A stretch of 64,000 nt of DNA from Vacuolonema iberomarrocanum LEGE 07170 (GTDB lineage: Bacteria > Cyanobacteriota > Cyanobacteriia > Elainellales > Elainellaceae): NCBI GenBank assembly GCA_015207365.1, contig JADEXA010000026.1, positions 1 to 64,000 on the forward strand, given 5' to 3'. Made by a program: the position numbers and the translations under genes. This document shows positions 1 through 8,814 of the stretch, piece after piece. Positions within the stretch are counted from its first letter, which is position 1; every line of letters begins with the position of its first letter. Below the pieces are notes generated by a model. It made no database searches, had not been told where the DNA came from, and saw only the letters and a list, made by a program, of their open reading frames with translations.

Positions 1-165
1 GGTGACGGGAACGGCTGCCGGGGTACTGAGGGGATGGGACAGCTCCTCTTCAACGGCTTCGAGTTCGGCAACGAGGTCCGCATTGGCGGCATCATCGGAT
101 GGCGATCGCTCCGATGATGGGTTGGGGTCGTTAGGAGGCAGAGAATACTCGTCTGAACCGCTCAT
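1..165 (-). CDS. N-terminus of an unidentified acidic protein (partial)
   Basis: An ATG at 165-163 opens 55 codons that run off the left edge without a stop. The visible part is rich in Ser, Pro, Asp and Glu (it begins MSGSDEYSLPPNDPNPSS and later reads LVAELEAVEEEL) and looks like a disordered acidic leader, perhaps followed by a helix. No family can be named from this. It is divergent from the hydrolase gene at 461, with about 300 bp between the two; I see no RNA gene or repeat in that gap. The frame contains a HIP1-like site, as in resident genes. Confidence 0.55.
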   Translation of the reverse strand, partial: MSGSDEYSLPPNDPNPSSERSPSDDAANADLVAELEAVEEELSHPLSTPAAVPVT

Positions 166-460
166 GAAGCTGTAAACATTCCGCTCATCTTAATATTTCG
201 CTCATCTACTTTATCTCTTTTGTTGGCTGTCCGCCGCTTGTTTGCCAAAGTGGCCATGGCCTAATGTCGCCCTCAGACCTAGCATCAACGATAGAGGGCA
301 GACCGAATTGGGTAATTTTGGAAGAACTGCACATCGACCAATCGGTGGAATCTATCGGTTTCGAGTTGTAGAGTGACATCGGAAGCCAGGGCGATCGCCT
401 TAAAATTCCAGTCGAATTATCTGTATCGAAGCGCTAGACAAGAGTAACCAGGAAGGGTGT

Positions 461-2425
461 ATGCAACTTGCGTATCCATTGCCATTTGGCTGGGCGAATA
501 CCGAAGATGGCAAAACGGCGGCTTATAACGACCAGCAGTGGCTGAATGGGGTAACCCAAAATGCCGCACCATTTTCCGATTGGTGGACCAAGGCACGGAT
601 CATCCAACTGGCCTACTGCCCAATGTATAACGCAGATGACAAGGTCTATCAGGGCTTGACCACCGTTGATGCAATTCGCCAGACGCTGTTTGAAGAGCTG
701 TATACCTATTGCCAAACGCGCCATGAGGAGCTGTGCGCGGAGATGTATCCGGGCTTTTTCAAGTCGGTGAATGACGAGTTTATTGTTGAAACGCTCACCT
801 ACTGGAAGAATAAGCAGTTTACCAAAGCCATCAGCCGCAATTTTGAGGTGTATCGCTACATTGAGAAGCAGCGGCCAGAGCAGGGCGATCGCGTCAACCG
901 CAACACCTTTCTGGTGGTCAGCACCGCTCCCATTTCACTCGTCGCCAACCGCCGACTGCCCCATCCCGACAAGTTTCGTCCGATGTTCAATGTGGATGAG
1001 CTGGCCGATCTGGTCAACGAGCGGCAACCGAATGCCATTACGCTACGGACCCACGGTTATGCGAATCCAGCCCATGAGTTCTTCAAGTTCCTCATCAATG
1101 AAGCCAATGCCCTATTTGATGAGTCCGCAAAGCCCGAGCAACCCTGGGACATTGTAGAAGATGGACATTTTTATATCGGCTACCACTGGCCGAGCGAATT
1201 TCCCCTATTTAACCGGGGCTTGATTCTAGACTCCCTCAGCAACATCGAGATTCTGCTGAAATTTTTGACGAGTCTGTTCTTGCTGAGTCTGCTGCCGACG
1301 GCTGTGTTGCTAGGTTTGCTGTTGCTGGGCGGAATCTCGCTGGGGATGCAGTGGATTTGGATCATGATTGGGGTTTATGCTCTGTGGCTGTCATTGTTCA
1401 ATCTGCTGCGGGGGGTGGTGTATCAGCGCGATCGCTACCGAGCCGTCCACTATGGTGCGCCGGATCTGGCGGAATTTTTCTGGCGGCTCGATCGCCGTCT
1501 GACGCCCCGTCTGATTGGCTCCCGTGCTGCTGCATCGAAGGATATGAGTGCCCAGGCCGAGCGCATCCTAGCGCGAAAACGCCTGCGCGTGAACCTGATT
1601 GGGCATAGCATGGGCGGCCTGGTACTGGTCAATATGCTGCGAGTGCTATCCGATCGCTTTGGTAAAGATGATCAATTGGACGAGCAAGCCGGACAATTCG
1701 GCGATTGTCTGATTCTAGGAAAAATGATTCTGGCGTCTCCCGATATCCCCCTAGAGCTGATTCGGGAAGGGCGCAACAACTATGTGCGGTCAGCCATGCG
1801 GCGGTGTGAACAGATATATCTAATGTCGAGCGATCGCGACATTGTCCTCCGCTATTTATCCACTCTAGGTAACTGGTTCACGGAACCCAGCGTCGAAATG
1901 TCTGGCTTGCGCCTAGGCAATTTGTTCTTGCCCCCAGATGCGGAGCGCGTCCTGCGACAACGGCGCAGAAAAGGTAAACGGGAAAGCCTCAAAATTCTGC
2001 TAGTCCGCGGAGCCATCATCAGTCGCAGTGCTGTACAACCGACGTCTGCCTACGACCTGTTTGAAAACATCACCTATCTCGACTGCTCTAAGATGCGGGG
2101 CGTCAACGCTACTACCCTCGACCTCAACCCGCTGACGGCAATTCCCATCGACCTGATCACGGCTTTTTTCTATATCCTGGGGCGGATTGATGCCCACGGC
2201 GGCTACTTTTTCACCCACACCCCTAGCTTCAAGCTCATGCCCTTCCTGATGCAAGCCATTGCGCCCACAGAGACCGAGGTGCGGGCGCAAATCGATCGCT
2301 GGGATCCCAAGCGCCGAATGATCCGCTTCCTCTATCGCATGAGTCCGACACCCGGTGGCAACGATTCTCAAGATTCCAGCAATAATAATAAACAAGAGGC
2401 GGAAGTTGTTTCGCCTCGTTCCTAA
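461..2425 (+). CDS. Membrane-anchored alpha/beta hydrolase (lipase-like)
   Basis: 654 residues. The signature is GHSMGG at residues 381-386, the nucleophile elbow of an alpha/beta hydrolase with Ser383 as the predicted catalytic serine. This suggests an esterase or lipase; the substrate is unknown. Two adjacent hydrophobic stretches (about 263-293 and 297-318) split the protein into an N-terminal part of roughly 260 residues and a C-terminal part with the nucleophile, so it is probably anchored by a membrane hairpin. The acid and histidine of the triad cannot be assigned by eye. The ATG follows a purine-rich stretch (aggaaggg) at suitable spacing. The C-terminus is polar and rich in Asn, Ser and Gln. 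The transporter gene starts 22 bp downstream, so the two are probably co-transcribed. Confidence 0.8.
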   Translation: MQLAYPLPFGWANTEDGKTAAYNDQQWLNGVTQNAAPFSDWWTKARIIQLAYCPMYNADDKVYQGLTTVDAIRQTLFEELYTYCQTRHEELCAEMYPGFFKSVNDEFIVETLTYWKNKQFTKAISRNFEVYRYIEKQRPEQGDRVNRNTFLVVSTAPISLVANRRLPHPDKFRPMFNVDELADLVNERQPNAITLRTHGYANPAHEFFKFLINEANALFDESAKPEQPWDIVEDGHFYIGYHWPSEFPLFNRGLILDSLSNIEILLKFLTSLFLLSLLPTAVLLGLLLLGGISLGMQWIWIMIGVYALWLSLFNLLRGVVYQRDRYRAVHYGAPDLAEFFWRLDRRLTPRLIGSRAAASKDMSAQAERILARKRLRVNLIGHSMGGLVLVNMLRVLSDRFGKDDQLDEQAGQFGDCLILGKMILASPDIPLELIREGRNNYVRSAMRRCEQIYLMSSDRDIVLRYLSTLGNWFTEPSVEMSGLRLGNLFLPPDAERVLRQRRRKGKRESLKILLVRGAIISRSAVQPTSAYDLFENITYLDCSKMRGVNATTLDLNPLTAIPIDLITAFFYILGRIDAHGGYFFTHTPSFKLMPFLMQAIAPTETEVRAQIDRWDPKRRMIRFLYRMSPTPGGNDSQDSSNNNKQEAEVVSPRS

Positions 2426-2447
2426 AACGCTCCCCTGTGACGCATTT

Positions 2448-3590
2448 ATGCTGGACTCTCTCAACAAGCTGCCCCGATTTTTCACCCTTGGGCTAGCATT
2501 TCCGGTCATTTTTCTCAATGGCTGGTTGCTGTTGCTCTTGGCCAACTCACTACAACCCCTTGTCAGCACGTTAATTGCGGCTACCCTGATTGCCTTCCTG
2601 CTGGATTATCCCATCCGCTTTTTGCAGCAACGGGGCGTGAATCGCGGCATCTCAGTGGCCATTGTGCTGTTGCTGTTTGTCGTGCTGGTGACGGTGCTGG
2701 TTATTTTTCTAGGGCCTGTCATCCTGCAGCAAGCTAACGAGCTGCTGACGCGCCTCCCCGAGTGGCTGAAGTCGGGGCAAAACCAACTGAAATCCCTCGA
2801 ACTTTGGGCAAGGGACCAACAACTGCCCATCGATTTCAGCACCACCAATCTGAATCAGTTGATTGAGCGCCTGACCAGTGTCTTTCGATCGCTCACCAGC
2901 CAGGTCGTCACCATTGTGTTTAGTGCGATCGGCAGCATCGTCAACATTTTTCTCTCGGTCGCCCTCACCATCTTTATCGTGCTGCGCGGTGAGAGCCTGT
3001 GGAACGGCATCCTCAGTTGGCTACCCATCAAGTGGAGCCGGCTCGTCCGCGAATCACTCCCCAAAAACTTTGAGCGCTTCATCGCCGGACAGGTCACCCT
3101 CGCCAGCATCATCGGCGTCGCTCAGACCACCACCATGCTGATTTTGCAGGTACCCCTGGCCCAACTTTTTGGGTTTGGCATTGGCATCGGCAGCCTCATT
3201 CCCCTGGGTGGCATCACGGTCATCATTACCGTCAGCCTGCTGCTGGCTCTACAAAACTTCTGGTTGGGGTTCAAAGTTTTGGTCTTCGCCATTCTGATCA
3301 ACCAAGTCTGTGAGAACCTCCTTGGCCCTCGCATCGTCGGCGAACTCACCGGACTCAACCCCGTCTGGATGCTCATCTCCCTCGACCTGGGCATCAAGCT
3401 CGGCGGTGCCCTCGGGCTGCTCGTCGCCGTCCCGATCGCCAGCTTCATCAAAGCCACCTTCGACACCATTCGCAGCTCCGACACCATCCCCTGGCTACTG
3501 GCCACCGAAGCCAGTAGCAGCGTCAGTACAGCCAGTGACCTCGCCACAAATGTCGAGGAACAGAGTGAGCTGATGATGAAAAATGACTGA
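2448..3590 (+). CDS. AI-2E family transporter-like membrane protein
   Basis: 380 residues from the ATG at 2448, which begins MLDSLNKLPRFF. The same frame is open further upstream but would overlap the hydrolase gene, so this start is preferred. The protein has about seven to eight hydrophobic segments: two near the N-terminus, one around residue 70, then a long soluble stretch with amphipathic helices, then a C-terminal membrane bundle. This matches the AI-2E transporter / UPF0118 family (PF01594). Family members export small molecules or exchange Na+/H+; the substrate here is unknown. It follows the hydrolase at 22 bp and is likely in the same operon. Confidence 0.85.
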   Translation: MLDSLNKLPRFFTLGLAFPVIFLNGWLLLLLANSLQPLVSTLIAATLIAFLLDYPIRFLQQRGVNRGISVAIVLLLFVVLVTVLVIFLGPVILQQANELLTRLPEWLKSGQNQLKSLELWARDQQLPIDFSTTNLNQLIERLTSVFRSLTSQVVTIVFSAIGSIVNIFLSVALTIFIVLRGESLWNGILSWLPIKWSRLVRESLPKNFERFIAGQVTLASIIGVAQTTTMLILQVPLAQLFGFGIGIGSLIPLGGITVIITVSLLLALQNFWLGFKVLVFAILINQVCENLLGPRIVGELTGLNPVWMLISLDLGIKLGGALGLLVAVPIASFIKATFDTIRSSDTIPWLLATEASSSVSTASDLATNVEEQSELMMKND

Positions 3591-3623
3591 TGAACCATAC
3601 CACGCGTCCATCCTCTTTACTGC

Positions 3624-3651
3624 TTGCAAATTCAGATGAAAGGGGCATAAT
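3624..3651 (+). promoter_or_regulatory. Candidate sigma-70-type promoter
   Basis: TTGCAA at 3624-3629 and CATAAT at 3646-3651 are separated by 16 bp. Initiation would fall just ahead of the ATG at 3669, giving a very short leader. This is pattern-based only. Confidence 0.35.
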
Positions 3652-3668
3652 AAAGTACAAAATTACTA

Positions 3669-4226
3669 ATGCACAGCGCCTCCGTTCCCATGATGATTGA
3701 GCCTTCCCGTCGCCTGAGTTCGCTGGAATTGAGCCAAAAAATCTTGGAGATGGGGAAAACGGGGGTCTATCGCGAATCCATCTTCGAGGCGCTGCGCCCC
3801 TACGCCACCAAGAAGCAGATCCGAGCGGCGATCGCCCATGCCAAACAGTGTGGGCTGCACTCTGTCGCCAATCTGCGGGACGACACCCTCGGCACCTACT
3901 ACCAACTCGATCTGGTCAAGTACCAAACCCTGAAACCTACCCTGAACGACACACTACCGCTGATGGAGCAGGGGGAATTGGCGCAACAACTGCTGACCAC
4001 CACCCGAACCCTGCATCAAATTCTCGCCTTCACGCGCATGGCCTGGATGGCGTTGGCGATCGCCGCCTGCATCAGCTTCCTCCTGGGCAGCAATCGCCTG
4101 GGGTTCGGCACCCTCAGCGGGGCGGTCAGCATCGCGTTGCTCTGGGGTGTGCAGCAGCAATGGGTGCGGCGATCGCCTACGGTCAAGGACACGCAACTTA
4201 ACCCGTTACCTCCAAACGATCGATAG
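3669..4226 (+). CDS. Hypothetical protein with a C-terminal membrane hairpin
   Basis: 185 residues. The N-terminal 100 residues are soluble and contain a short helix-turn-helix-like stretch (residues about 40-65, reading YATKKQIRAAIAHAKQCG). Two hydrophobic segments follow at about 125-142 and 145-163, and a polar tail ends the protein. I do not recognise the family. Alternative ATGs lie seven and eight codons in, but the first ATG sits just behind a plausible promoter. The gene stands alone between the AI-2E-like gene and the first Uma2 gene, all on the same strand. HIP1-type sites suggest a resident gene. Confidence 0.6.
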   Translation: MHSASVPMMIEPSRRLSSLELSQKILEMGKTGVYRESIFEALRPYATKKQIRAAIAHAKQCGLHSVANLRDDTLGTYYQLDLVKYQTLKPTLNDTLPLMEQGELAQQLLTTTRTLHQILAFTRMAWMALAIAACISFLLGSNRLGFGTLSGAVSIALLWGVQQQWVRRSPTVKDTQLNPLPPNDR

Positions 4227-4260
4227 AATCAAAGGCATAAGCGGATCGGAGCAACGGCCT

Positions 4261-4836
4261 ATGACTCTCGTCAGCCAATCCATGACTCTGGAGGACTATC
4301 TGCGCTATGACGATGGCACCGATACCCGGTATGCACTGGAAAACGGCCAGTTAGTTATCATTCCACCGGAAAGCGATCGCAATCAGCGAATTGCCTCATT
4401 TTTGTTCGCTTGCTTTTTGCAGCAAGGTATTCCACCCGCTCGGCTTCGTATCGGGTTGGAAATTGTGGTCGCAGGTCGCAGAGCCACGACCCGGTTTCCT
4501 GATATTGCTATTTTGTCGGAAGAACTGGAAGCAGTTCTAGCAGGAGCCCGTCGAGCAACGGTCATGCTAGACATGCCACCCCCCTCACTGGTAGTCGAAA
4601 TCGTTAGCCCCGGCTCAGAAAATCGCGATCGCGACTATCGCTACAAGCGCTCTGAATACGCTGCGCGGGGCATCACAGACTATTGGATTGTCGATCCTAT
4701 TGAGGAAAAGGTAACGATCTTGTCCCTGGTGGAAGGATTGTATGAGGAGCAAGTATTTGAAGGCGATCGCTCCCTTGCCTCGACCGTATTGCCAGACCTG
4801 CCCCTGACTGCAACTGAAATTTGGGCGATCGCCTAA
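4261..4836 (+). CDS. Uma2 family endonuclease (DUF820)
   Basis: 191 residues from the ATG at 4261; the open frame extends further upstream but overlaps the previous gene. The order of motifs is typical of the Uma2/DUF820 family, which has a PD-(D/E)xK nuclease fold: an N-terminal MTLEDYL segment, ENGQLV, a core strand with PDIAIL (residues about 80-86), LVVEIVSPGS (about 112-121), YRYKRSEYAARGI and YWIVDP. The Asp of PDIAIL and the Glu of VEIVSP are the expected metal ligands. The family is greatly expanded in cyanobacteria, often near mobile DNA, and its biological role is unresolved. A second family member follows 95 bp downstream. Confidence 0.9.
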   Translation: MTLVSQSMTLEDYLRYDDGTDTRYALENGQLVIIPPESDRNQRIASFLFACFLQQGIPPARLRIGLEIVVAGRRATTRFPDIAILSEELEAVLAGARRATVMLDMPPPSLVVEIVSPGSENRDRDYRYKRSEYAARGITDYWIVDPIEEKVTILSLVEGLYEEQVFEGDRSLASTVLPDLPLTATEIWAIA

Positions 4837-4931
4837 AATCTAAAGTCCAATTGCAATCAATCCATCATCGAAGAGCCTGAGAAAGCCCGTCTCCATCACA
4901 CACTCTCTACTGCGACAGGATTAGCCCAGCT

Positions 4932-5456
4932 ATGGCTGCGATTACGGTCAACCTATCCCCCACCTTTGAGCTAAACGACGATAGCTTCTATGACTTGTGT
5001 CGCAATAATCCTGATCTCAAATTTGAACGCACAGCCGATGGGGAGCTAATTATCATGTCACCTGTCGGAGGTGAAGGCGGTAAGCGAGAAGCGGATTTGA
5101 TCACGGATCTGACGATTTGGAATCGGCAAACCAACCTGGGGGTGGTGTTTAGTTCGTCGGCTGGATTTAAGTTGCCGAACGGGGGCGATCGCTCTCCCGA
5201 TGCCGCCTGGGTCAAGCAAGCGCGTTGGGATGCACTCACCCCTGCTCAACGCCGTCGCTTCCCGCCGATCGCTCCAGATTTTCTCATCGAACTCCGCTCC
5301 GAGTCTGACGAGCTAGAGCCTCTACGCAACAAGATGCAGGAGTACATGGATAATGGAGTCCAGCTAGGTTGGCTGATCAATTCCCAAAACCAACAAGTCG
5401 AAATTTACCGCCAAGGCCAAGCTGCTGAGACTTTAGATCCTCCTGAACAAGTTTGA
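4932..5456 (+). CDS. Uma2 family endonuclease (DUF820)
   Basis: 174 residues. It shares the Uma2 core with the preceding gene: a degenerate ELIIMSPVGGE stretch, RSPDAAWV (the PD motif), PDFLIELRSESD (the strand with Glu), and KMQEYMDNGVQLGWLIN. Sequence divergence from the neighbour is large, so these are two old paralogues rather than a recent duplication. The ATG follows a GACAGGATTAGCCC leader. The function is presumed to be a nuclease by family fold only. It is the last gene before the AT-rich, HIP1-free island. Confidence 0.9.
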   Translation: MAAITVNLSPTFELNDDSFYDLCRNNPDLKFERTADGELIIMSPVGGEGGKREADLITDLTIWNRQTNLGVVFSSSAGFKLPNGGDRSPDAAWVKQARWDALTPAQRRRFPPIAPDFLIELRSESDELEPLRNKMQEYMDNGVQLGWLINSQNQQVEIYRQGQAAETLDPPEQV

Positions 5457-5571
5457 AATGAAGTGACTTTGACTATGAAGCTAGCAAATTTTGAAGTATT
5501 TCTGTCTCTTTTGATTGTAACTTAGTACAGCAAGTCAGGAAGGCTTTTTCAGTTTAGGAACGAACCTATTG

Positions 5572-6705
5572 ATGGCAAACAAAGCTACTATATTTTCTTT
5601 TTTTTCAGGTGCAGGCTTTTTAGACCTAGGTTTTGAATTAGCTGGCTTTAAGATCGCTTATGTGAATGAAATTTTTGAGCCATTTATAAATGCATATAAA
5701 TATTCTAGGCTCCACCTAAACTTACCTGAGCCTAGATATGGTTACTATCCTGGAAGTGTGTCTGATTTTGTTACGGGGAAGCAGAAGACAACTTTAGAAA
5801 CTCTGATGAATACTGCCTATCAAGAAGCAAGCCTGGTTGGGTTCATAGGTGGATCTCCTTGCCCTGACTTTTCAGTGGGTGGCAAAAACAAGGGAAAAGA
5901 AGGCATTCGTGGCAATCTAACGTCAACCTATATCGATATGATATGCCAGCAAAGGCCAGACTTTTTTCTTCTAGAAAATGTTGCAGGTTTATGGCGAACA
6001 AGGAAACATTATTTATTTTACAATGAAATAAAAGACAGGCTACACCAAGTAGGTTATGTTACAACTGAGAAATTGGTTAATGCTATTGAATATGGTGTTC
6101 CGCAAGATAGAAGTAGGATTATATTAATCGGGTTTCGCAAGGAAATCTTACCTACAGAAAAAGTAATTTTCCATGGGAACAATATATCGTACGATATATT
6201 GTTCCCATGGAAAAAATATATCCTCTATCCGCAAGAAGAGATCTTTTGTCTTCCGTGGGAAAGTTTTAGATCTTTCCACGAAGACTCAATAGTAGAATGT
6301 CCTCCAAACATTCTCGAAGAGTTAACAGTTGAATACTGGTTTAAAAAAAACGATGTGAATAACCATCCTAATGCCAAACACTTTTTTCATCCTAGAAAAG
6401 GCTCTAAAAAAATTGGGGCAATCAAAGAAGGAGATACCTCAAGAAAGTCGTTTAAACGGCTTCATAGATGGCGTTATTCTCCAACAGTTTGTTACGGCAA
6501 TAATGAGGTTCATTTGCATCCTTATAAAAAGCGAAGAGTTTCTGTAGCAGAAGCATTAGCATTACAGTCTTTACCAAGAGATTTTGTTCTTCCCGAGTAT
6601 TTATCTATAACAAATATGTTCAAGACAGTCGGAAATGGTGTTCCATTTCTAGTCGCCTACTCACTTGCATTATGTATTCTAGACTTCCTAGATCTAGAGA
6701 AATAG
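5572..6705 (+). CDS. DNA (cytosine-5-)-methyltransferase
   Basis: 377 residues from the ATG at 5572; a TTG lies directly before it. It transfers methyl from S-adenosylmethionine to cytosine C5 in a specific DNA site. Motif I is FFSGAGFLDLGFE (residues 10-22). Motif IV is GGSPCPDF with catalytic Cys97. Motif VI is ENV (135-137). Motif VIII is QDRSR (178-182). Motif X is GNGVPF near the C-terminus. The variable region between VIII and IX, which normally holds the target-recognition domain, contains a 48-bp perfect DNA palindrome. The gene is AT-rich and has no GCGATCGC, unlike its left-hand neighbours, suggesting transfer. It converges on the DUF262 gene with 78 bp between stops. Recognition sequence unknown. 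Confidence 0.93.
   Translation: MANKATIFSFFSGAGFLDLGFELAGFKIAYVNEIFEPFINAYKYSRLHLNLPEPRYGYYPGSVSDFVTGKQKTTLETLMNTAYQEASLVGFIGGSPCPDFSVGGKNKGKEGIRGNLTSTYIDMICQQRPDFFLLENVAGLWRTRKHYLFYNEIKDRLHQVGYVTTEKLVNAIEYGVPQDRSRIILIGFRKEILPTEKVIFHGNNISYDILFPWKKYILYPQEEIFCLPWESFRSFHEDSIVECPPNILEELTVEYWFKKNDVNNHPNAKHFFHPRKGSKKIGAIKEGDTSRKSFKRLHRWRYSPTVCYGNNEVHLHPYKKRRVSVAEALALQSLPRDFVLPEYLSITNMFKTVGNGVPFLVAYSLALCILDFLDLEK
6167..6214. repeat. 48-bp perfect palindrome inside the methyltransferase gene
   Basis: Bases 6167-6190 are the exact reverse complement of 6191-6214, with no loop. The centre is TCGTACGA and the outer end is TTTTCCATGG. The length is 16 codons, so the frame is kept; it encodes roughly residues 199-215 (around HGNNISYDILFPW) in the target-recognition region. 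The flanking bases do not continue the symmetry. Confidence 0.97.
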
Positions 6706-6783
6706 ATGTCTAAAGTTCTGAACTCTTGCAATAGTGGTAAGATCAACTTTCAAGGAGTGGGCTAATAAGTTTAGGCAATCGCA

Positions 6784-7815
6784 TCAAACAGATGATTCTT
6801 GCTCTAAGTGTGTTTGTAACAGCTGGCCTCGAATAAATCTTCCTTTTCTACTAGCTGTACCTTGGTGCGTATAATAATAATATTGTGCGTATTGATTTGA
6901 GCCAACATCTTCTCGCTTGTTATCATTTAATCGTTGCTCTAAAGATATTAGAGTATTGGTCAATGCCTCTTTACTAGGTAAACTACCATGACTTCTCTTA
7001 AACTTGATGAGTTCGACAACCAATGTGAAAAAGCTAGACCTTTTCTTCCATATAGTATCTGCTGGCAATTCACAATTCACAATTAAGTTCAGTACTCCGC
7101 GAAAATTGGCTACCGTCTCTTCCTTACTTGGGTATTCAGGATCATACAGTTTTACATACCTTTCAACCTCCTTATCACCGACGAAGTAACCACCTTCTTC
7201 AACTGTTGCCATCATTAGCAAAACATACTCTAAGTCCTTCATCCGAGAGACCTCATCGTCGCTAAATACGCTACTAAAAACATTGTCTTCAGTAGAAATT
7301 TCATTTGATTCTAAAATTGTTTTAGCTGCTTGAATGAATTCCCCCTCGTATAAAGCGTTTCTTATTTCTACAGCGTTTAGTGCATAATTAACCGAATTAA
7401 TTCTCTTGAATATGTCTCTAATCGTATCTTCTTCAATACGTCCCAAGTCTCTAATTACAATATTGTAATCATAGAAGTCAGTCTTTTGCTCTGGTGTTAA
7501 ATCTGCGAATTTTGGAAGACTCTTTATGACAAATTCTGGCGAAGCAGTAATGTACTGAAAAATTGTACTTAAACGTTGTTGTCCATCTACTACTAAAGTT
7601 TCAGAGGTTTGAGTATCTAGATTTATTCCCCCATCCGCTAAATAGATTTCAGGAAAAGGTAGTGATAGTAATATGGTTTCTATAAAATCTTCCTTGTGCT
7701 TATCATTCCAAACTAGTTTTCGTTGAAAATTTGGTGCTAGGATCAATGATCCACCTTTCATCATATTGAATAATTCTAGAAGTTTTTTATTGGTTGCTAT
7801 ACCGATCTTAACCAT
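6784..7815 (-). CDS. DUF262 domain protein (GmrS-like N-terminal domain)
   Basis: 343 residues. The N-terminal half carries hallmarks of DUF262: PNFQRKLVW (28-36) and VVDGQQRLST (75-84), the DGQQR motif that in GmrSD, BrxU and SspE is tied to nucleotide hydrolysis and modified-DNA sensing. No HNH/DUF1524 nuclease motif is visible in the remaining 230 residues; the C-terminus is basic and Tyr-rich (YAQYYYY, SRKGRFIRG). It starts 8 bp inside the end of the upstream nucleotidyltransferase-fold gene, implying translational coupling, and converges on the C5 methyltransferase. The context suggests a restriction or defence partner for the methyltransferase. The nuclease, if any, is not evident. Confidence 0.85.
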   Translation of the reverse strand: MVKIGIATNKKLLELFNMMKGGSLILAPNFQRKLVWNDKHKEDFIETILLSLPFPEIYLADGGINLDTQTSETLVVDGQQRLSTIFQYITASPEFVIKSLPKFADLTPEQKTDFYDYNIVIRDLGRIEEDTIRDIFKRINSVNYALNAVEIRNALYEGEFIQAAKTILESNEISTEDNVFSSVFSDDEVSRMKDLEYVLLMMATVEEGGYFVGDKEVERYVKLYDPEYPSKEETVANFRGVLNLIVNCELPADTIWKKRSSFFTLVVELIKFKRSHGSLPSKEALTNTLISLEQRLNDNKREDVGSNQYAQYYYYTHQGTASRKGRFIRGQLLQTHLEQESSV

Positions 7816-8431
7816 TGTATTTGTCTCCTAGTCTCAATTTTTCTATGTTTTTTACATGATATTTCTCAAAAAAATTAAAGCTATGATACAAGGCTCCAGA
7901 AACTTTCTGAGGGCCATACTTGGTATAAGAGATAGATTTGAAGAACTCAAACCAATCAGTTTTTACTGGATAATTTAGAGGGAACAGATCAGGCCTAATC
8001 CAACCTTTAAAGAAATAGTTTACAAATCGTTTATAATTACAGTCTTCATCTTTTGTTCTATTCACTAGGTTGATGTTGAATTCATGTAGACCTTCCCACA
8101 TTCTCTCAAATAATCTGTCAGAAACTATTACCACATCTATATCAGACTCAATTGTAAAGTGCTTCCATAGTTTATGAGGAGCTATACTGAATCCAAGCTT
8201 TGCTGAGCCAACCATATGAACATTGTTGTAATGTTCTGAAAAATGTGCAGCGATTTCACGTTTGAGATCAAAATACTTGTCTTCATCACTCTTAAAAATA
8301 TGTGGTGTGCCGTGTACTATATATTTCTGGACTATAACTTCGGGCGATTCATATTCTGCAAGGATAGATTTAAATCTTGCTATTTTATTATTTATAAGAT
8401 CAATTTCAATGTCTGATTGTTCTCTATGCAT
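7808..8431 (-). CDS. Nucleotidyltransferase-fold protein coupled to the DUF262 gene
   Basis: 207 residues. The visible signature is a Pol-beta-type nucleotidyltransferase pattern: MVGSAKLGFS (73-82) followed by ESDIDVVIVS (95-104), i.e. a GS pair and a DxD (Asp97, Asp99). The spacing is longer than usual, and a third acidic residue could not be assigned. The protein could be a toxin-like NTase, a signal-nucleotide synthase or a degenerate partner. The stop overlaps the start of the DUF262 gene by 8 bp. It is AT-rich with no HIP1, like the rest of the island. The exact family is not recognised; the fold call is moderate and the enzymatic role is inference. Confidence 0.7.
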   Translation of the reverse strand: MHREQSDIEIDLINNKIARFKSILAEYESPEVIVQKYIVHGTPHIFKSDEDKYFDLKREIAAHFSEHYNNVHMVGSAKLGFSIAPHKLWKHFTIESDIDVVIVSDRLFERMWEGLHEFNINLVNRTKDEDCNYKRFVNYFFKGWIRPDLFPLNYPVKTDWFEFFKSISYTKYGPQKVSGALYHSFNFFEKYHVKNIEKLRLGDKYNG

Positions 8432-8535
8432 AAGTCTGATTAGCGGAAATTATTACTGCTTTACTAGTGCATATCGCTTTAAGCTATAAATCTAGCTCTC
8501 GTGAGAAATAAAGATGCTTGTATTAGACTTTCACT

Positions 8536-8814
8536 GTGCACTCTCAAAACTTCGATAATTTTTCGCATAGTACTCTGTCGACAAACTACTCCGAAACATT
8601 TGCCACACTCTTTAAATCAATGGACGCTAAGCGGATCAGACACTTCTTGTTGAGTCCTATGTTCAGCTATCTTAATAGTCTCCAAGGAGCAATAAATATT
8701 GCACTGACGACTATTCAGGTAGCCAATGGATTAGAAAAGGCAGTTGATCCTTTAAACATTTCATATTCTTATCTTCTCTTAGAAATTGAAAGGAAGATTT
8801 CGTTTCAATTATAG
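8536..8814 (+). CDS. Possible small hypothetical protein
   Basis: 92 codons starting with GTG and no clear ribosome-binding site. The translation contains NSLQGAINIALTTIQVANGLEKA and a Leu-rich tail but matches nothing I know. It lies between the NTase gene (divergent) and recG (convergent) in AT-rich DNA. It may be the edge of the transferred island or may be non-coding. Confidence 0.25.
   Translation: MHSQNFDNFSHSTLSTNYSETFATLFKSMDAKRIRHFLLSPMFSYLNSLQGAINIALTTIQVANGLEKAVDPLNISYSYLLLEIERKISFQL

Noticed and set aside
8262..8489. 75-codon plus-strand frame over the start of the nucleotidyltransferase-fold gene
   Set aside because: It is antisense to a better-supported gene with motifs; no independent support.
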